Shown here: one piece after another, positions 10,762-20,147 of the stretch
Numbering within the stretch: position 1 is the first letter of the stretch
Layout: each line of letters opens with the position of its first letter
Assembly (NCBI GenBank): GCA_963576735.1
Contig: OY755182.1
Location: 2,604,001 to 2,668,000 of the forward strand
From: Bedellia somnulentella
Taxonomy: Eukaryota; Arthropoda; Insecta; Lepidoptera; Bedelliidae
DNA: 64,000 nucleotides
Direction: 5' to 3'
The notes under the pieces: model-generated
What the model saw: only the letters and a program-made list of their open reading frames with translations
What the model was told of the DNA's origin: nothing
The model's database searches: none
Position numbers and translations under genes: made by a program

Positions 10762-10898
10762 AATAACAAATATTATAACTACCTGTTAAAAAAACTATAA
10801 AATAAACGGACAGTAAAACTTATCTCTAAAAAACTATCACTAATTCACTAAAAAACTCAGAGTGATTTAAGAACTTATCACTAAAAAGTATGAAATAA

Positions 10899-11087
10899 AA
10901 AACAAAAACAAAAACTTCAAATTAAAAACTAAACAGAAAAAAAACAAATATTGTTACTTAAAACTATATTATTATTTTTTATTTAAAAAAGAACCGCCTT
11001 CAAAAATCCAACTGAAAAGTATAAAATAATTTTTATTTATTATGTACAACTCTATTCAACTTCTTCTTTTTGAAGTCGGTGCCAAAC
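10899..11087. repeat. Left arm of near-identical long inverted repeat
   Basis: About 188 bp, running from AAACAAAAACAAAAACTTC to TTTTTGAAGTCGGTGCCAAAC. Its reverse complement lies at 13283-13472, and I found one mismatch in a by-eye alignment. The arms enclose about 2.2 kb holding the Helitron at 11231-12796. Confidence 0.88.
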
Positions 11088-11353
11088 AGACAAATCCAAA
11101 ATGAAAATTGCTACATAGAGAAAACTATACGAATAATAAATCAATCGATAGTGCCTCAACAACAGTAACACAATCGCGCTCAAAAATCAATTAATTTCAT
11201 CCGCTCGCAACGACGTCGCTTTATAAAGGACTAGCAGCCCGTCCCGGCTTCGCTCGGGCATAAATTATCATTAACATTTTGTTTTTTATTTTATTACATG
11301 TATTATTATTTATTATTTTTTTTTAAGTTTTAAGCTATATGTTATATTTTTTT

Positions 11354-11596
11354 GCTGTGTAGTGTCGGCTTAGAATAGCACTACCCCATTTCTTCCGGTG
11401 GGTGTACGTAAGAGGCGACTAACGGTTTTGGGGCTTTTGAGGGATTTTTGGGCGATGCGGTTGGAGACCCATCACCAACAACCTTTATTTCACCATCTTT
11501 TCCCCACACAACTTCCAAAAGTGGCTGAGGAATTTCTGATTCCTTACCTCTGGCTACCCCTTCTAGGGATTTATAGCCATGAGTATGTGTATGTAT
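11354..11596 (+). mobile_element. SINE-A nested in the Helitron
   Basis: Full-length A1 copy. GTTATATTTTTTT at 11341-11353 is repeated exactly at 11597-11609, a 13-bp target-site duplication. The copy happens to be open in one frame on each strand. Confidence 0.93.
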
Positions 11597-11659
11597 GTTA
11601 TATTTTTTTGTATTTATATTTAGATATATTTTTTTATTTTTCATAATGAGTAATTACAT

Positions 11660-11803
11660 AACATAACATAAACATTCACGCCGAATATCCCCGAAGGGGT
11701 TGGCAGAGGTACTAATACTTCTGAACATCACGTGACTTTGTCACATGGTGTTCAGAGTACCCCTATCACGTGAGTACACTGTCCATGCAAAACGTGGGTA
11801 CTC
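11660..11803 (-). mobile_element. SINE-B with inverted 5' segment, nested in the Helitron
   Basis: The tail (AACAT repeats) and 3' part of SINE-B lie in minus orientation. From about 11757 the sequence switches to plus orientation (CCTATCACGTGAGTACACTG to GTGGGTACTCTG). TGAGTAATTACAT flanks the whole unit at 11647-11659 and 11804-11816, a perfect 13-bp duplication, so the inversion arose during a single insertion. Confidence 0.9.
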
Positions 11804-11831
11804 TGAGTAATTACATCAAAAGCCATTCAAT

Positions 11832-12191
11832 TTATAGAGTTAGAGCTTGCCTGTAAACAATATTTGACATTGTTGTATTTTGGGGCAGCAAAATAAATTT
11901 ATGTTCAGGGGCTACCACCCGCGACAGGCCAACGTACAGTTGACCGTGAGTAAAACAATTCTTTCGCAGGTCAATCCCTACTAATTTGAAGGTTTGGCCT
12001 TGGGACTTATTAATTGTTAAAGCAAAAGATGTTTTAACCGGAAATTGTAGCCGTTTAAATGGAATTGGCAGATCAGTTGGGATCATCGGTATCCTCGGTA
12101 TATGAGCTAATTGACCGGCTGCTGGGCCAGTGATAATAGTCGCTACAATTAAATTTTGCTTTAACTCTTTGTTAAGCAGCCTCCCGTACCC
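11832..12191 (-). pseudogene. Pif1-type helicase C-terminus of the Helitron
   Basis: An open minus-strand stretch reads LIVATIITGPAAGQLAHIPR, then IPFKRLQFPVKTSFALTINK, SQGQTF, GIDLRKNCFTHGQLYVGLSR and a NIVYRQAL end. TINKSQGQT and GQLYVGLSRV are the late motifs of Pif1-family DNA helicases, which unwind DNA during rolling-circle transposition. Only the last 120 or so residues are left. Upstream helicase motifs and the Rep nuclease are missing, so it is a remnant. It points the same way as the Helitron termini that enclose it, supporting one element. Confidence 0.85.
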
Positions 12192-12796
12192 CTTCGTGAC
12201 GCCTGCAACAACTTACTATGCATAGCTAATCGAGCGGAGTTTTATCTATTTTTTTAATTCGAGATAACTTTCGAATGGAATGTTCGAATCGAATAATTCA
12301 AAAAGTAATATAAGGGTATTGAAGTAGTCTGAAATAATATATACGTTTTTTTATAAGGATTAGATAGGTACAAATAAAGAACCTTTTCTAAAGCAGGATT
12401 TTAATTTAATTTTTAAGTAATTTTATAAAATGACGCTTGTTGTGAGATAACTATAATAGTTAGAGACATGCTGTCTGGGCATTTTTTTTAGATAATGATG
12501 TGTTCTATAAAATTGTAGTACATAATTTTATTCTATTGTCAATAGTTTTCGCAGCGCACGCGATGTAAGGTTTTTTTTTGGTATTTCTTTAACACCTTGG
12601 GTTACATTTTTGAAGTTTACGTAAGGATCCTTAATTTTTTTGTAAATGAAATATAGCCTATGTCACTCAGGAATAGTGTAGCATCAAAACAGTGAAAGAA
12701 TTTTTCAAATCCGTCCAGTAGTTTTGGAGCCTATTCAATTCAAACAAACAAACAAACAAAAAATCAAACCTTTCATCTTTATAATATTAGTATAGA

Positions 12797-13282
12797 TGGA
12801 ATTGGGGGACAGTGAGCGGTGCTTAGCCTGGTGCGCATGCGTCGCACTCCGCAGAGAAATTATCATAATATACATGTCACCGTAAAACTGTAAATACTAG
12901 TAAATTATAATTTTAGATAGATAGCGAGATAGTAAACTAACGTTAGGTTAGGTTATGTAAGATTATCAGATTTCAAACTAACGGAATTAACAATTCGACA
13001 GAGACATGCATGCACCGAGTTGGCACAACCAAAACTTCTAACACTTTGTAAAAAGACGATCGAGAATCTAAATCACTACATAGTATAAAACAAAGTCGCT
13101 TTCTCTATCCATGTCTGGGATATAGGGACATCCTTATGTATACTTTAATCTGTAAAACTACGAAATGAATTTTGATGCGATTTTTTTTATTAATTGATTA
13201 AAAAGGAAGGTTTATAAGGATTGAGAACTCACTCAACTTGGGCGGGCCACTAATATTCGTTATTCTTTGTCATGAAAATTGG
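12797..13282. other. Spacer; possible old dispersed repeat at 13075-13230
   Basis: ACAAAGTCGCTTTCTCTATC and AAAACTACGAAATGAATTTT match a dispersed lepidopteran repeat that I recall, but the termini are not visible. No coding signal. Confidence 0.35.
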
Positions 13283-13472
13283 TTTGGCACCGACTTCAAA
13301 AAGAAGAAGTTGAATAGAGTTGTACATAATAAATAAAAATTATTTTATACTTTTCAGTTGGATTTTTGAAGGCGGTTCTTCTTTAAATAAAAAATAATAA
13401 TATAGTTTTAAGTAACAATATTTGTTTTTTTTCTGTTTAGTTTTTAATTTGAAGTTTTTGTTTTTGTTTTTT
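13283..13472. repeat. Right arm of near-identical long inverted repeat
   Basis: Reverse complement of 10899-11087 from GTTTGGCACCGACTTCAAA to GTTTTTGTTTTTGTTT. The only difference noted is in TTTAAAAAAGAACC versus TTTAAAGAAGAACC. Flanks outside the arms differ. Confidence 0.88.
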
Positions 13473-13520
13473 TGAAATAAATGATTATTTTATTTTTATT
13501 TATTATTTTATTTTATTAAG

Positions 13521-13682
13521 TTATTTTTGGGCGATGTGGTTGGAGACCCGTCACCAAAAACATTTATTATTACCATCTTTTCCCCAATCAACTTCCAAAA
13601 GTGGCTGAGGAATTTTTCATTCCTAAGCTCTGGCTACCCTCTTAAGGGATTTATAGCCGTATGTATGTATGTATGTATGTTT
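13521..13682 (+). mobile_element. SINE-A (A3), 5'-truncated
   Basis: Starts inside the element at TTTTTGGGCGATGTGGTTGG and ends AGCCGTATGTATGTATG. A3 markers are GACCCGTCACCAAAAACATT and TTCCCCAATCAACTTCC. Confidence 0.85.
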
Positions 13683-13706
13683 AGATTAAGAATATCTGAA
13701 GATTTG

Positions 13707-13900
13707 TTTACATTCATACATAGACTCACGGCCATAAATCCCAAAAACGGATAGCCAGAGTTTCAGAGCTAAAAACTTCTCAGCTACATTTGGAAGTTAC
13801 ATTAGTTGATAGGGGGAGAGAAGATGGTAGAAATAAAGTATCGTTGGTGAGGTGTCTCCAACCACATTGCGCAAAAATCGCTTAAAAAAGCCCCATAATT
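13707..13900 (-). mobile_element. SINE-A (A2), 5'-truncated, tail to tail with the previous copy
   Basis: Minus orientation, with a CATACATAGACTCACGGCC tail side and A2 markers TTTGGAAGTT and AAATAAAGTATCGTTGGTGA. It lies tail to tail with the plus-strand copy at 13521-13682. Confidence 0.85.
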
Positions 13901-14142
13901 TATTACTGTGTTTGAAATGTATATTCTAATTTACATATTTATAATTGTAATTTATTTTTATAATTGTTATCTGTCAGAAACGAGTGTTTTATCACATTAA
14001 GTTTTCAATAAAAATGATGCAACAATTGTTTTACAACAACTCAGTCATCTGGAAGGAGATTTTATTTGGTTCTGAAATAACATTATTTATAAATGTTTTT
14101 GTTACAAAAATGGTAACTAAATATCTAAAACAATAAAATAAG

Positions 14143-15189
14143 TTATCTACTAACAGACTCATGCGCAAAAGCACCCATGATGCCCGCCGCATTGCCCCGC
14201 TGGATTGCCACCGAGAGTCTTTGACTCAGGAAAGCACCAGCACGAGCATCATGGCCATTTTCGCGGAGCCTCCTGTCAATGTCCCTTATGAATGTAATGG
14301 CCTCGGAACCCCACACACCAGATGTCTCAAACGCCACTGGCACGAACAAGTAATTAGATTTAAGGGGCTCGTACTTCGCGTGCTTAAGCCTTGAAGCCGA
14401 CTCTGCAGCAGCACCTGCTTGTCTGATGGTCGAGGGCAGATGGGATGGAGCATAAGTGCTGACACACGTTGCATCCCAGATTAAGCATCTTCCTCTCTCC
14501 CACGGGACCAAAGTGAGCCCATCCGGCCGCTTACCATCCGTCCGGCTCAAACCCGGTGGCTCCACCACACACGGAATATTGGCAGATACCAGCGCCCTCC
14601 GAATAATGTCGTTCAAGGCATGATGGCGCGGAAAGCGACCAACACACCTTAAACAGTTCAAACCATGATGGCCATTTACCTCTACCACCGCGCCACAAAA
14701 ACAACGATGCCTCTCACACACTTTACAGCCAAGCCTGAGCGCTACAGCTATCCTAAGACTATCGTTGTCCAAAAATGTTCCCAGCTGCGGTGACGGCAGC
14801 GCATGAAGCCACGCACCGGACTCTGGTCTTGATACTGCTTTTAATCTTGCAAGATCTACTCCCTCACAATTCTGCTTCAAACTGTCCAAGACCCTCTTTG
14901 CCAACTCGTCATCCCAATACCTCTGAACCTCGGGGTGCTCCGGCTTATCGGTACACGGGCTAAGAGCCAACCACTCCGCCAAAGCCTCCTCTGTAAAGGG
15001 CAAACAGAAATTGTCACCATTAGTACCTAAAATGCTAGTGACTAAGCCCGCTACCCCATGCACAGAAGACAGAAACGAAGGCAAACCTAGGTCCCGCATA
15101 CTACGCACGCCTAAACCGCCATAACGAACCGGCAGCACCGCCTGAATCCACTGATCTCCCGTCAGTGATACATTAAGGGTTTCTTCTAA
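14143..15189 (-). pseudogene. R2-like retrotransposon ORF, C-terminal part
   Basis: An open frame of 348 residues with no true start: the first 17 codons (15139-15189) read in frame as SLTGDQWIQAVLPVRYGGLG and join the longer frame, and a stop in an AT-rich run lies just upstream. The numbering that follows counts from the GTG codon at 15138. A Cys/His cluster (CKVC 138-141, C146, C148, HH 157-158, C162, C165, HH 172-173) is followed by KRPDG (205-206), WD (221-222) and KYEPL (255-259). This order, a zinc-knuckle-like cluster then PD...D...K, resembles the restriction-like endonuclease region of R2-type LINEs. RT motifs are absent. The family is not named; a domain search would decide. Confidence 0.6.
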
Positions 15190-15315
15190 GATATATTATA
15201 TTATATTTAAAAATAGTTTTTTATAACAGGGGTTCTAACATCTATTTGCTTTCCTTTAATTTAAATATTATTTCATCAAGTAGCTTTTTAATAAAACTGA
15301 TAAATATGAAATTCT

Positions 15316-15490
15316 AAACATACTCACGCCTATAAATCCTAAACAGTGGTAGCTATAGCATCAGTATTAGAATCTACCAGCTAATTTTGAAAGTTGAGTG
15401 GGGAAGTGCATAAAAAAGTTGTTTGTGATGGGTCTTCTACCGCATCACCCAACAGTCCCTCAAAATGCCCTAATACCCTACCCTATGTCT
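15316..15490 (-). mobile_element. SINE-A, diverged
   Basis: Minus orientation: ACTCACGCCTATAAATCC, GTTGAGTGGGGAAG, GTGATGGGTCTTCTACCGCA and ATGCCCTAATACCCT. The 5' end is missing. Confidence 0.65.
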
Positions 15491-15539
15491 TTGACTAAGT
15501 ACTATTTTAAGCGGAAATAAGTAATAACAAATAGTAATA

Positions 15540-15775
15540 CGTACATACATACATATACTCACGGCCATAGATACTAAAAGGGGTAGCCAGAGCTTCAGAG
15601 CCAGAAACTCCTCAGTCACATTTGGAAATTGAGGACCAGATGGTAGAAATAAAGTATCGTTGGTGATGGGTCTCTAACTGTATCGCCCAAAAACCATTTA
15701 AAAAGCCTTAGTCGCGTATTACGACACCTATGGGTAGAAAGTGGTAGTGACATTCTAAGCCGGCACTACACAGCA
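15540..15775 (-). mobile_element. SINE-A (A2), full length
   Basis: Minus orientation from the ACATACATACATATACTCAC tail to CCGGCACTACACAGCA. A2 markers: AAATAAAGTATCGTTGGTGA and a cytosine-rich CACCTATGGGTAGAAAG segment. Confidence 0.9.
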
Positions 15776-15825
15776 AATCCTTATTTATTCAACTAGAGAG
15801 GGTAGATTTTGTGAAAAAGCCTGTG

Positions 15826-16250
15826 TCGCGATCACTGACCTCCATTATACTATATAAGTACGCTGGACTAACGATACGTATCACAATGACAGCTATTTAC
15901 TGTGCCAATTTGAAGCGCCCCCAATGAAGGAACGAGGAACTAAATATGACGTAAACTGCAAAATGGCCAGTGTTTTTTTTACCATAAAGCATAATATATC
16001 TATGGTTTTTAGAAACAATTATAAATCAATAGTGCTGTAAAGTTTCGTTTCGATAAAACTTAGCCTTTCCTTTAAGCAGAAACATTTTATCGATATATTT
16101 TATCTTACTGTCCCATCTCTTTTATTAGTTCCTTGTTCCTTCACTGCTGCCGTAAGCGCCAAAATGGCGAAAATCAAATCGCCTCACTGTCACCCGGCCT
16201 ATAATTAGTCCAGCGTACTTATATAGTATAATGGAGGTCAGTGGTCGCGA
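15826..16250. mobile_element. Non-autonomous element with 46-bp TIRs
   Basis: The segment beginning TCGCGATCACTGACCTCC and ending GCTGGACTAA (15826-15871) is matched in reverse complement at 16205-16250 with one mismatch. Inner GAAGGAACGAGGAACTAA also pairs with TTAGTTCCTTGTTCCTTC, so the element is partly foldback. No coding frame; target duplication not defined. Confidence 0.8.
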
Positions 16251-16364
16251 TGCTAAGAGCTAGAAAATTGGTTCAAGTATCAAATTGAAGGTCTCCATCT
16301 AAAGTTGTACCGAAAACTCATACATTTACCATAACTGGATCAGTTAAATTGTTAGCGATTAATA

Positions 16365-16395
16365 AACTCGAACGTAGTCGCGGGCAAAAAGCTAG
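16365..16395 (+). mobile_element. Helitron 3' terminus
   Basis: CGTAGTCGCGGGCAAAAAG then CTAG and a following T. It matches, in opposite orientation, the Helitron end at 50459. The matching 5' end was not found. Confidence 0.6.
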
Positions 16396-16404
16396 TAGTA
16401 ATAA

Positions 16405-16659
16405 TACATACATACATACATATACTCACGGCTATAAATCCCAAGAAGGGGTAGCTAGAGCTAAGGAACTAGAATTTCTTCAGCCACTTTTGGAAAATTG
16501 AGTGGGGAAAAGATGGCAAAATAAAGGTTGTTGGTGATGGGTCTCCAACCACATCGCCCAAAAATCCCTTAAAATCCCCAATACGGTTAGTAGCCTCTTA
16601 CGTACACCCACCGGCAGAAATGGGGTAGTGTTATTCTAAGCCGACACTACACTACAGCA
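16405..16659 (-). mobile_element. SINE-A, full length
   Basis: Minus orientation, with a tail of CATA repeats starting a few bases beyond the Helitron end, and a CCGACACTACACTACAGCA 5' end (ACTAC doubled). Confidence 0.88.
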
Positions 16660-17112
16660 GATAATACTTATCAAGAATAGCTTCTCCAATATTCCCAACT
16701 GGCAACCTGACGCGATTATAACTACAGAAAGCAGTCTACTTAGGATTGTAACAAAGAGGACACCGGTCGTCCAACAATAGTGGTTGTCGATATATCATTG
16801 CAGCCGAAGAGGTGAGCAGAGACAATGGGACCCAAGCTGACCGCACAGCCGTCTTTGTAGTGGGTGCGATAGTCTTGGTCGTTGGGAAATGGAGTTAATT
16901 TTGTTTACTTATAAATATAACATATTGCGATTGTAAAATGTTATGTTTGTAATATATTATTAAAAAGGTCTTGCTTGTTTTATCGTAATACTGGTGGACA
17001 ATTATTGATTTTTATAGGTAAGATTACCATACAGTTCAACTAAATAGGTTTAAGGTTACATTGAAGAATTGGTTTCTAAGAAAAAATAAATATTATAGGT
17101 TGTTTGTATCAA
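16660..17112. other. Nothing recognised
   Basis: No coding signal and no clear repeat. Confidence 0.5.
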
Positions 17113-17125
17113 TAGAAAATTTCAT

Positions 17126-17482
17126 AACATAACATAAACGTTCACGACGAATATTCCCGAAGGGGTTGGCAGAGGTACTAATACTTCTGAACATCACGTG
17201 ACATTGTCACCTGGTGTTCAGAGTACCCACGTTTTGCATGGACAGTGTACTCACGTGATACGGGGCAGGCCTATCGCCGTTTTTGTACGAATACACTGTC
17301 ACATGACTAAGTACAACTCAGCCATGTGGGTTTCCTCACGATGTTTTCCCTCACCGTTAACAACCGTGATAAATTAACCACACATATGTCTTTAGAAAAG
17401 ACAAATTGGTGTAGGCCCGACCCGGGATTTGAACACTAGTCGCTTGCACGTCAACCGGTGTTCTACCCACTGAGCTATCACG
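17126..17482 (-). mobile_element. SINE-B, full length, with tRNA-like head
   Basis: On the minus strand it starts with TGATAGCTCAGTGGGTAGAA (box A) and GTTCAAATCCCGGG (box B), then the GGTTAATTTATCACGGTTGT body, GTGAGGAAACCCACATGGC, and the 3' hairpin with an ATGTTATG tail. TAGAAAAYTTCAT flanks it at 17113-17125 and 17483-17495 (13 bp, one mismatch). It is a reference copy for SINE-B: RNA polymerase III promoter head, about 357 bp. Confidence 0.94.
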
Positions 17483-17495
17483 TAGAAAACTTCAT

Positions 17496-18050
17496 TTGTA
17501 TAATAAAATAAAAGTTAAAAAAAAACAGACTTTCTATATATAGCCAAGATTTATGGTAAATACGATACTTAAAAAAATCCGCGAATGAAATGTGAACATT
17601 AACAAAAACAAGTATGATATGTTTGCTAGCACTATTTTTATCAAAAAGATTCGCGAAAATCATGCAATCTTCCAAGTACCAAGACTACATCCACCTTTCA
17701 AGTCATCGGCAAATCTAACTAAATACCATAAAATAGAGTAAACCACAATAGTACCAGTCAATACAGTGACCCATTTTACCCCACGTCCCATTGTCCGGGA
17801 TATTCCCACGACCCGGAACTTCACCGAAACAATAAGGAACATTGTAAAATTCACGAAAACGCATCATTTATCGATAAACATGAGTTTTGAGTTGGGGTCA
17901 AGATTTCAGTTGCTATTTAAGGTGTAATTTATGATGGCGGTATTTTAAAGACATTGATATTTATGATGTTACTTGTGTGGTTACTATTTGGTGTTATAAC
18001 AGTTAAATTGAGACTGTGTGTATGGCAAGGATATCCTAACCATACACGGA
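17496..18050. other. Nothing recognised
   Basis: Short open frames on both strands, none with a recognisable domain. Confidence 0.4.
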
Positions 18051-18054
18051 TGTC

Positions 18055-18190
18055 ATACGTTTCACCGAATGTCGCGAGCTCGACGCACGCGAGCTCGAAA
18101 AAATATTTGAGTGGTACGCCAGCTCGAAAGTACGTGAATTCGAAAACCGCCAGCTCGAATGGCGTTGGCGCGAATCACGTTTCACCGAAA
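18055..18190. repeat. 15-bp minisatellite
   Basis: GCGAGCTCGA-like words recur at about 15-bp steps (AGCTCGA starting at 18077, 18092, 18121 and 18152, AATTCGA at 18137). The block is bracketed by ACGTTTCACCGAA on both sides. A 109-codon plus-strand frame (17954-18283) runs through it as imperfect 5-residue repeats, with hydrophobic ends. I do not recognise a protein. Confidence 0.6.
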
Positions 18191-18600
18191 ATCTTTCGTA
18201 CGGTTAATCAGTTTGAAAAGCAGATTATAATTAATGTCTTAATCTTATTAATATTAAACATATTTTCTTTGAAGGTACTTTGATTTTTTAGTTATTGATG
18301 TTATTTTCATCCACCCTCATTAAATAATGTAGAACAAAACATATTGGTGCATAAAAAAGATGACTCCCCCATACTCACAGTGTCAATCTCACTGTTATTG
18401 CTATCAATATCTAATTTTTTCCGTGAGTTTCTCTGGATTTGACTACGGTCTTTATCTCTTGCGATAAGAGTCCTATAAATTGATAGTTTAGAGTTCTCGC
18501 AGATAGCCCATCACTAACAAACCTTTTTTCACAATATTTTCCCTTCTTAAATGTTAAAGTTCCTGCTAGTCACTTAGCTTTACTTTAGGTACCTCAACTC

Positions 18601-18868
18601 AAACTCAAACGTTTACACTGTATAACCCAGAAGGGGTTAACGATGAGGGAACCCATCGTGAGGAAACCCACATGACTAAGTTGTACTTAGTGATGTTACA
18701 GTGTACTCGTACAAAACAGCTATAGGCCTTCCCATCACGTGAGTACACTGTCCAAGCAAAACTTCTGCACTCTAAACATCAGGTGACAATGTCACGTGAT
18801 GTCCAGAAATATTTTCACCTCTGCCAAACCTTTCGGGAATATATGGCGTAACCGTTAGAGATGACTTG
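18601..18868 (+). mobile_element. SINE-B, old, with inverted 3' scrap
   Basis: A short minus-orientation 3' piece (AACGTTTAC to AGAAGGGGTT) is joined at about 18636 to a plus-orientation body (CATCGTGAGGAAACCCACAT to CCTTTCGGGAATATATGGCG). The tRNA head is missing. Confidence 0.65.
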
Positions 18869-19290
18869 GTATTCTTCTCTATGACACGCATTTTAAAAAC
18901 CAATTGACCATTTTAACAAATCGAATTGATTTTCAAAATTGTGCCTACCTCTTTAGTTTTAATTGACCGTATATTAGACTTATTATTCGCTTCTTTACGG
19001 CTTTGGAAAAAAGCGAGTAGTATTCAATGATCGTTACAAAGTCAAGAGCTCTTTAGAAGTCATATTGGGTTTGTGATTATATGGCCATAAAGTTCTTGAA
19101 CATCTGTTAAGTTTTAAATACCAAAGAGTAAGGTTTTTACTATCCGAGGCAGTTTATTTTAACTTTATGATATACGAAATAGCCAAACATTAAAAGCAAA
19201 AAAGGAAAATTCAGGGACAAAAACTGCATTTGGTTATTTCAAAAGACCCTGAAATCTCTTCAATTACTTGTTTTATAAATAACATATGTT
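18869..19290. other. Nothing recognised
   Basis: AT-rich, no coding or repeat signal. Confidence 0.5.
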
Positions 19291-19302
19291 TTGATAATAC
19301 TT

Positions 19303-19555
19303 TTTGCTGTGTAGTGTCGGCTTAGAATAACACTACCCCATTTCTTCCGGTGGGTGTACGTAAGAGGCGACTAACGGTATTGGGGCTTTTAAGGGATTTT
19401 TATGCGATGTGGTTGGAGACCCATCACCAACAACCTTTATTTCACTATCTTTTCCCGACGCAACTTCCAAAAGTGGCTGAGGAACTTCAAGTTCCTTAGC
19501 TCTGGCTACCCCTTCTAGGGATTTATAGCCGTGAGTATATGTATGTATGTATGTA
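19303..19555 (+). mobile_element. SINE-A, full length, with target-site duplication
   Basis: Starts TTTGCTGTGTAGTG and ends with a tail of TATG repeats. TTGATAATACTT flanks it at 19291-19302 and 19556-19567, a perfect 12 bp. A good reference copy. Confidence 0.95.
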
Positions 19556-19567
19556 TTGATAATACTT

Positions 19568-20147
19568 AAAATCTGCATTTAATACCATTAGGTAAATTCG
19601 CTCTCAACGGGCATCGAAACCATAACTCCCAAGCCCAGATAGAAAGCTTTCTAACCGATATACCATTGCCATCATCATAATAAAAAATCTCTCCATGCAA
19701 GTATACTCGTGTCAAAAGAAATGATTAATTTTCAGTTTGCCCATCACAAAGAGTAAATTTTTAAACAAGACATTATGAGGAGGGTGTTAGATTGGAGTAA
19801 TATTACCCTCCACAATAATTGGGTTACCAACCAAGGGTTATCCTCAAGGGTGTAAAGGGTTGGGACGAAGGGTAGTCTGGAAAATTGATTGAGATTGATA
19901 TCGTCAACGCAAAGAGGACACTTTTTATATTCCTGTCGCCCCCTTTATTGTTTCGCAGCTCATTTATACTTTTTCGTGTTTTAATCAGTTCCTTTCTTGT
20001 TTATTGTTCTCTTAATTTTTTAAGTGCTTTTTAACTGGTTTTCCTATTTGAATATTTCAGGTTGCTTTCTTATCAGAACTTGGAATGACAATTATTAGTG
20101 GGGTGTTCTTATAAGTTGTTTAAATAGATTTTTACTTTTTCATCAAT
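19568..20147. other. Nothing recognised
   Basis: No coding signal and no repeat match noted. Confidence 0.5.

Larger units (their letters stand above)
11231..12796 (-). mobile_element. Helitron with both termini, internally deleted
   Basis: On the minus strand the element begins TCTATACTAATATTATAAAG (5' TC) and ends with a GC-rich hairpin (GCCCG, a loop, CGGGC) followed by TGCTAG, i.e. CTAG. The flanking bases are A at 11230 and T at 12797, the A/T target expected of Helitrons. A Pif1 helicase C-terminal fragment in the same orientation lies near the 3' end. About 1.57 kb remains, including two nested SINEs; Rep is gone. Element order: Helitron first, SINE-A and SINE-B later. Confidence 0.88.

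Noticed and set aside
13521..13900. Tail-to-tail SINE-A pair as a deliberate inverted structure
   Set aside because: The two copies belong to different subfamilies (A3 and A2), so independent insertions explain it.
14161..14394. Plus-strand frame across 14161-14394 and others near 14775
   Set aside because: Antisense to the R2-like frame, which has the recognisable motifs.
17954..18283. 109-codon plus frame as a gene
   Set aside because: It is carried by a 15-bp minisatellite with AT-rich hydrophobic ends; kept only as a finding.
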